A stretch of 8,812 nt of DNA from NCBI GenBank assembly GCA_946055445.1, contig CAMGGF010000039.1, positions 1 to 8,812 of the forward strand, written 5' to 3'. Under the pieces are notes generated by a model. The model searched no databases. It was not told where the DNA came from and saw only the letters and a program-made list of their open reading frames with translations. Both the position numbers and the translations under genes were made by a program. This DNA comes from an uncultured Ruminococcus sp. GTDB taxonomy: Bacteria; Bacillota; Clostridia; Oscillospirales; Acutalibacteraceae. Below are positions 6,484 through 8,812 of this stretch, in pieces. The stretch's first letter is position 1. Each line of letters begins with the position of its first letter.

Positions 6484-6557
6484 AAACACAGGGGACGGTT
6501 CTCTGTACTATTAAAAATCGAGTAAAAATTGGAACACAAGGAACCGTCCCCTGATTG
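6484..6557 (+). repeat. 74-bp composite REP/BIME-like element, copy 2
   Basis: This is the second near-identical copy, 691 bp from copy 1 and in the same orientation, 9 bases after the YcxB-like stop codon. A6507 replaces G5816, which turns the closing CACA/TGTG pairing into CACA/TGTA and so loses the outermost pair of the left hairpin. The near identity implies recent duplication or gene conversion. Confidence 0.87.
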
Positions 6558-6573
6558 CCTCCCCTGATTGCCT
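6548..6573 (+). repeat. Tandem 13-bp duplication at repeat end
   Basis: CCCCTGATTGCCT occurs twice in direct succession (6548-6560 and 6561-6573). It overlaps the right end of copy 2 and is absent at copy 1, so it arose after the copies separated. Slippage or aborted processing at the hairpin end would both explain it. Confidence 0.8.
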
Positions 6574-6616
6574 GCATATTGCAAGGCATTATTGACTTGT
6601 TTTAGAGGTCATTGCT

Positions 6617-7138
6617 ATGAAAATAAGTATGTTTAAATTTTATAAAACAAGTGTTATTTCCTTCATAGCACTTGCAACCATATTAATAATTGCATCGTTG
6701 GCATATACCGCTTTTTATACAGATGGGGAAATGGATGAATGCATTATGATGTATATTTCTATTCCGATCGGATTTGCTATCTCGTTATTTCCGATTTTAA
6801 TTAATTACAGACAATTAACCCATGTATCCTTGGATCACGACAAGTGCATTTCATATTCCTTATTAGGAAAAAAGCTCTGTCAAATAAATTATAATGAATA
6901 TGTATTTTATTCTTTTTTTGACGTGAGATTTGCCTATGCACCCCCGGTGAGATTCATTGCACTTTCAAATTTGCCTTTTGTATGTAATCAGAATCCTAAA
7001 AGCATTTTTGAAAAAAAGTTTTACGGCGCATATGATCAAAAACAAATCATTATTTTTCCATATGACGATCAAGTTGCTCCGTTGCTAAATCTCGATAATT
7101 GGCAAAAAACACAGGACAATCAGGGGACGGTTCTCTGA
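6617..7138 (+). CDS. Two-TM membrane protein of unknown family
   Basis: This encodes 173 residues from ATG 6617, with AGAGGT (6604-6609) seven bases upstream. Two hydrophobic segments (about 12-33 and 43-63) are followed by a soluble region rich in aromatic and beta-type segments (about 66-168). That layout resembles small membrane proteins with a PH-like domain, but I cannot name a family. The soluble part would be cytoplasmic if the basic N-terminus stays inside. The gene is strongly AT-rich compared with the glycosidase genes. The final residues (DNQGTVL) and the stop codon TGA 7136-7138 are encoded inside the repeat at 7117-7141, so the natural C-terminus has been replaced or extended by repeat sequence. 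Confidence 0.75.
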   Translation: MKISMFKFYKTSVISFIALATILIIASLAYTAFYTDGEMDECIMMYISIPIGFAISLFPILINYRQLTHVSLDHDKCISYSLLGKKLCQINYNEYVFYSFFDVRFAYAPPVRFIALSNLPFVCNQNPKSIFEKKFYGAYDQKQIIIFPYDDQVAPLLNLDNWQKTQDNQGTVL

Positions 7139-7141
7139 TTG
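7117..7141 (+). repeat. Solo REP-like hairpin overlapping a coding end
   Basis: CAATCAGGGGA and TTCTCTGATTG pair around a CGG loop, giving 11 pairs of which two are G-T wobbles. The fold is therefore better on the plus strand or its RNA than on the minus strand. The core GGGGACGGTTCTCTG is identical to the left unit of the 74-bp elements, but the outer pairs change together (CACAG/CTGTG there, CAATCAG/CTGATTG here). It contains the stop codon of the 173-residue protein. Confidence 0.8.
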
Positions 7142-7202
7142 TTCGTGCGACAATCTTGTGCAATATTGAAAAAAATATTATTTGTTACGAACGGAGAGCA
7201 TT

Positions 7203-8504
7203 ATGTGGTTTAAAAACAAATATGAAACCCCCGGCAAAGACTATACCATTCCGCAAATTGATTTAAGCGTTGCGCCTGAAAATGCAGACGAAAACTTACG
7301 CTACCTGTTTACGCCGTCCACGGTGGACGAAGGGCAGGGCTATTTGGGGCATCCCGATTCGGTACTCCTTTTAAACGGCGACATTCTAACCTTTTTCCCC
7401 GAGGGGCACGGCAAGGGCAGAACGCTGTCGCGCATCAGCCACGACGGCGGCAAAACCTATCCCGATACGATTGAAAATCCGCCGAAAAGTTGGGAAACCT
7501 CGCTCGAAACCCCGACGGTATACCGTTTGGAATTTACCGAACGAGACTGGGCGGACAAGTTAATTCTCATCTGCGGCAACCCGAAATGGCCGGGCGTGCC
7601 CACGCCGGGCGGCTTTAATGTGTCGCTTTCTTCGGACGAGGGGAAAACCTGGAGCGAATACGAACTGTTTTACGGGTATGAGAATAAAGACTTTTCCTGC
7701 ACGCCGATTGTGCCGATGAGTTCTTTGACCAAACTCAAAGAAAACGGCAAATTCGTCGACAAATGGATGGGGCTGTTCCACGAATGTGTGCCGGGCAGAC
7801 GGTTTGTCAATTATAAAACGATTTTGACTTTTGACGAAGCGGGGAATATGCATTGGTCCAAACCCGAACGGTATTTCAAAGCCTACCGCGGGATGGAGAA
7901 AAACTCGAATATGTGCGAAGTCGAGTGCGTGCGCGCGGACGGCGGCACGGGCGACGAGTTGATGCTCATTACCCGAAGCAACACGAAAAAAATCAATTCG
8001 CTTTTGAGTTTTTCGCGCGACGAGGGCAAAACTTGGTCAAAACCCGTCGAAGCGCCCGCCGCGCTCAACGGCGAACGCCACCACGCGGAGTGGCTCCCCG
8101 ACGGGCGGCTGTTCATCACCTTCCGTTCTATTGAGCGAGACAAAGAAAAACTCTCGAAGAATTATGAGAAAAAGATAATGCATTGGTATTCCGAGGGTTG
8201 GATTGCGTGGGTCGGCACATACGACGACCTGAAAAACGGGCGCGAGGGGCAGTATCGCCTGAAAATCGCGCATACCTATTTGAACAACCAAACCGCGCCG
8301 TGCATTACCGCCAACGCGGACACGGGCTACTGCGGCAATGTGGTGCTCCCCGACGGCACGGTTGTCACTTCGTCTTACGGCATATTCTCAACCGCGCAGA
8401 AAGAAAGCGGCACCTATGCGACCGACAAGGGCAAACAGGTCCGCAAAACCTATATTATTTCCAAACGCATTCGTTTGGAGGATGCGGAAAAATTGCTGAA
8501 ATAA
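7203..8504 (+). CDS. Sialidase-superfamily Asp-box beta-propeller protein
   Basis: This 433-residue protein is predicted to fold as a sialidase-like beta-propeller and probably acts on a glycan. Three Asp boxes (S-x-D-x-G-x-T-W/Y) are clear: 79-86 (SHDGGKTY), 143-150 (SSDEGKTW) and 271-278 (SRDEGKTW). DEAGNMHWSKP (211-221) may be a degenerate fourth. Other strand motifs include YLGHPDSVLL (47-56), LPDGRLFITFRS (298-309) and GNVVLPDGTVVTSSYG (378-393). I do not see the F/Y-R-I-P motif near the N-terminus of classical GH33 sialidases, so the substrate may not be sialic acid. There is no signal peptide, so it is cytoplasmic. The ATG at 7203 has GGAG (7193-7196) six bases upstream and is preferred to an in-frame TTG at 7182. 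Codon use is GC-richer than in the preceding small genes. It is followed 18 bp later by a membrane protein gene. Confidence 0.85.
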   Translation: MWFKNKYETPGKDYTIPQIDLSVAPENADENLRYLFTPSTVDEGQGYLGHPDSVLLLNGDILTFFPEGHGKGRTLSRISHDGGKTYPDTIENPPKSWETSLETPTVYRLEFTERDWADKLILICGNPKWPGVPTPGGFNVSLSSDEGKTWSEYELFYGYENKDFSCTPIVPMSSLTKLKENGKFVDKWMGLFHECVPGRRFVNYKTILTFDEAGNMHWSKPERYFKAYRGMEKNSNMCEVECVRADGGTGDELMLITRSNTKKINSLLSFSRDEGKTWSKPVEAPAALNGERHHAEWLPDGRLFITFRSIERDKEKLSKNYEKKIMHWYSEGWIAWVGTYDDLKNGREGQYRLKIAHTYLNNQTAPCITANADTGYCGNVVLPDGTVVTSSYGIFSTAQKESGTYATDKGKQVRKTYIISKRIRLEDAEKLLK

Positions 8505-8522
8505 TCTGTGGGAGGGGAAAAT

Positions 8523-8812
8523 ATGGACAAGACCAAAAAACGCCTTTCCAAAGGCAGAATTTGCGGGATTTTCCTCGGCAGTGTGATTTTCATATTGTTT
8601 ACGCCGCTTGTTTCGTTTGTGTTCAACAGCGGGTCGGTTTTCGGTATGGCGGTCGGCATTCTGATTGTCTTTTGCGCTGTGTTTTCTCCGAAAATCAAAG
8701 GCTTTTTGCAAAACTGCCGAAAATCCGCAGGCGGCAAGGCTTTGCTAACCGTCGGCGCGGTTTTGTTGACGGTATTTTGCCTTTGGGCAATCACCGTTAC
8801 GGTGCTTGTGGT
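8523..8812 (+). CDS. YdcF/DUF218-like membrane protein, N-terminal part only
   Basis: An open frame starts at ATG 8523 after a strong GGAGGGG (8511-8517) and runs off the window after 96 codons. It begins MDKTKKRLSKGRI and shows three hydrophobic stretches (about 13-35, 38-54 and 73-96). Between the first two is VFNSGSVFG, and between the last two a basic loop (SPKIKGFLQNCRKSAGGK). This arrangement recalls the membrane region ahead of the DUF218 domain in Clostridia YdcF-family proteins, but the diagnostic domain would lie beyond 8812. It begins 18 bp after the sialidase-like gene, with no terminator between, so the two are probably co-transcribed. Confidence 0.7.
   Translation, partial: MDKTKKRLSKGRICGIFLGSVIFILFTPLVSFVFNSGSVFGMAVGILIVFCAVFSPKIKGFLQNCRKSAGGKALLTVGAVLLTVFCLWAITVTVLV

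Noticed and set aside
5793..6557. CRISPR array
   Set aside because: There are only two long copies 691 bp apart with a gene between them, no regular short spacers and no cas genes.
7111..7202. Promoter directly upstream of the sialidase-like gene
   Set aside because: A TATTAT box is present at 7176-7181, but no acceptable -35 sits 16-18 bases upstream. The AT-rich sequence gives many chance -10 matches.

Overview
The window looks like chromosome of an anaerobic Gram-positive gut bacterium of class Clostridia, probably Oscillospiraceae-like. This rests on AGGAGG-type ribosome binding sites, a Clostridia-style lipoprotein signal, a Pro/Thr/Glu-linked M15 peptidase and the gene families present. 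It is inference; no rRNA or marker gene is present.

Left part (1-2645): a short gene-free stretch with REP-like hairpins, then a leftward two-gene operon. A membrane-bound M28-type metallopeptidase (1317-2576) is followed by a lipoprotein of unknown function (212-1285), and the operon ends at a strong intrinsic terminator (158-187). Its promoter (2617-2645) diverges from a near-consensus rightward promoter (2673-2701).

Middle (2737-5383): that rightward promoter drives a membrane-anchored VanY-type (M15B) D-Ala-D-Ala carboxypeptidase, then, 22 bp later, a cytoplasmic GH35 beta-galactosidase.

AT-richer island (5384-7202): three small genes for membrane proteins (an unknown three-TM protein, a YcxB-like protein and a two-TM protein of unknown family) lie among repeats built on the core CAGGGGACGGTTCTCTG. 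Two 74-bp copies differ by one base. Copies sit at the 3' end of four consecutive genes, and one supplies the C-terminal codons and stop of a protein. A separate perfect hairpin is preceded by GTAG, the tetranucleotide typical of REP elements. No transposase is in the window.

Right part (7203-8812): a cytoplasmic Asp-box beta-propeller protein of the sialidase superfamily is followed 18 bp later by a membrane protein that runs off the window and resembles the N-terminus of YdcF/DUF218 proteins. The two cytoplasmic glycan-active proteins on either side of the island fit a bacterium that imports and trims host or plant glycans. No transporter or regulator is present to name the substrate.
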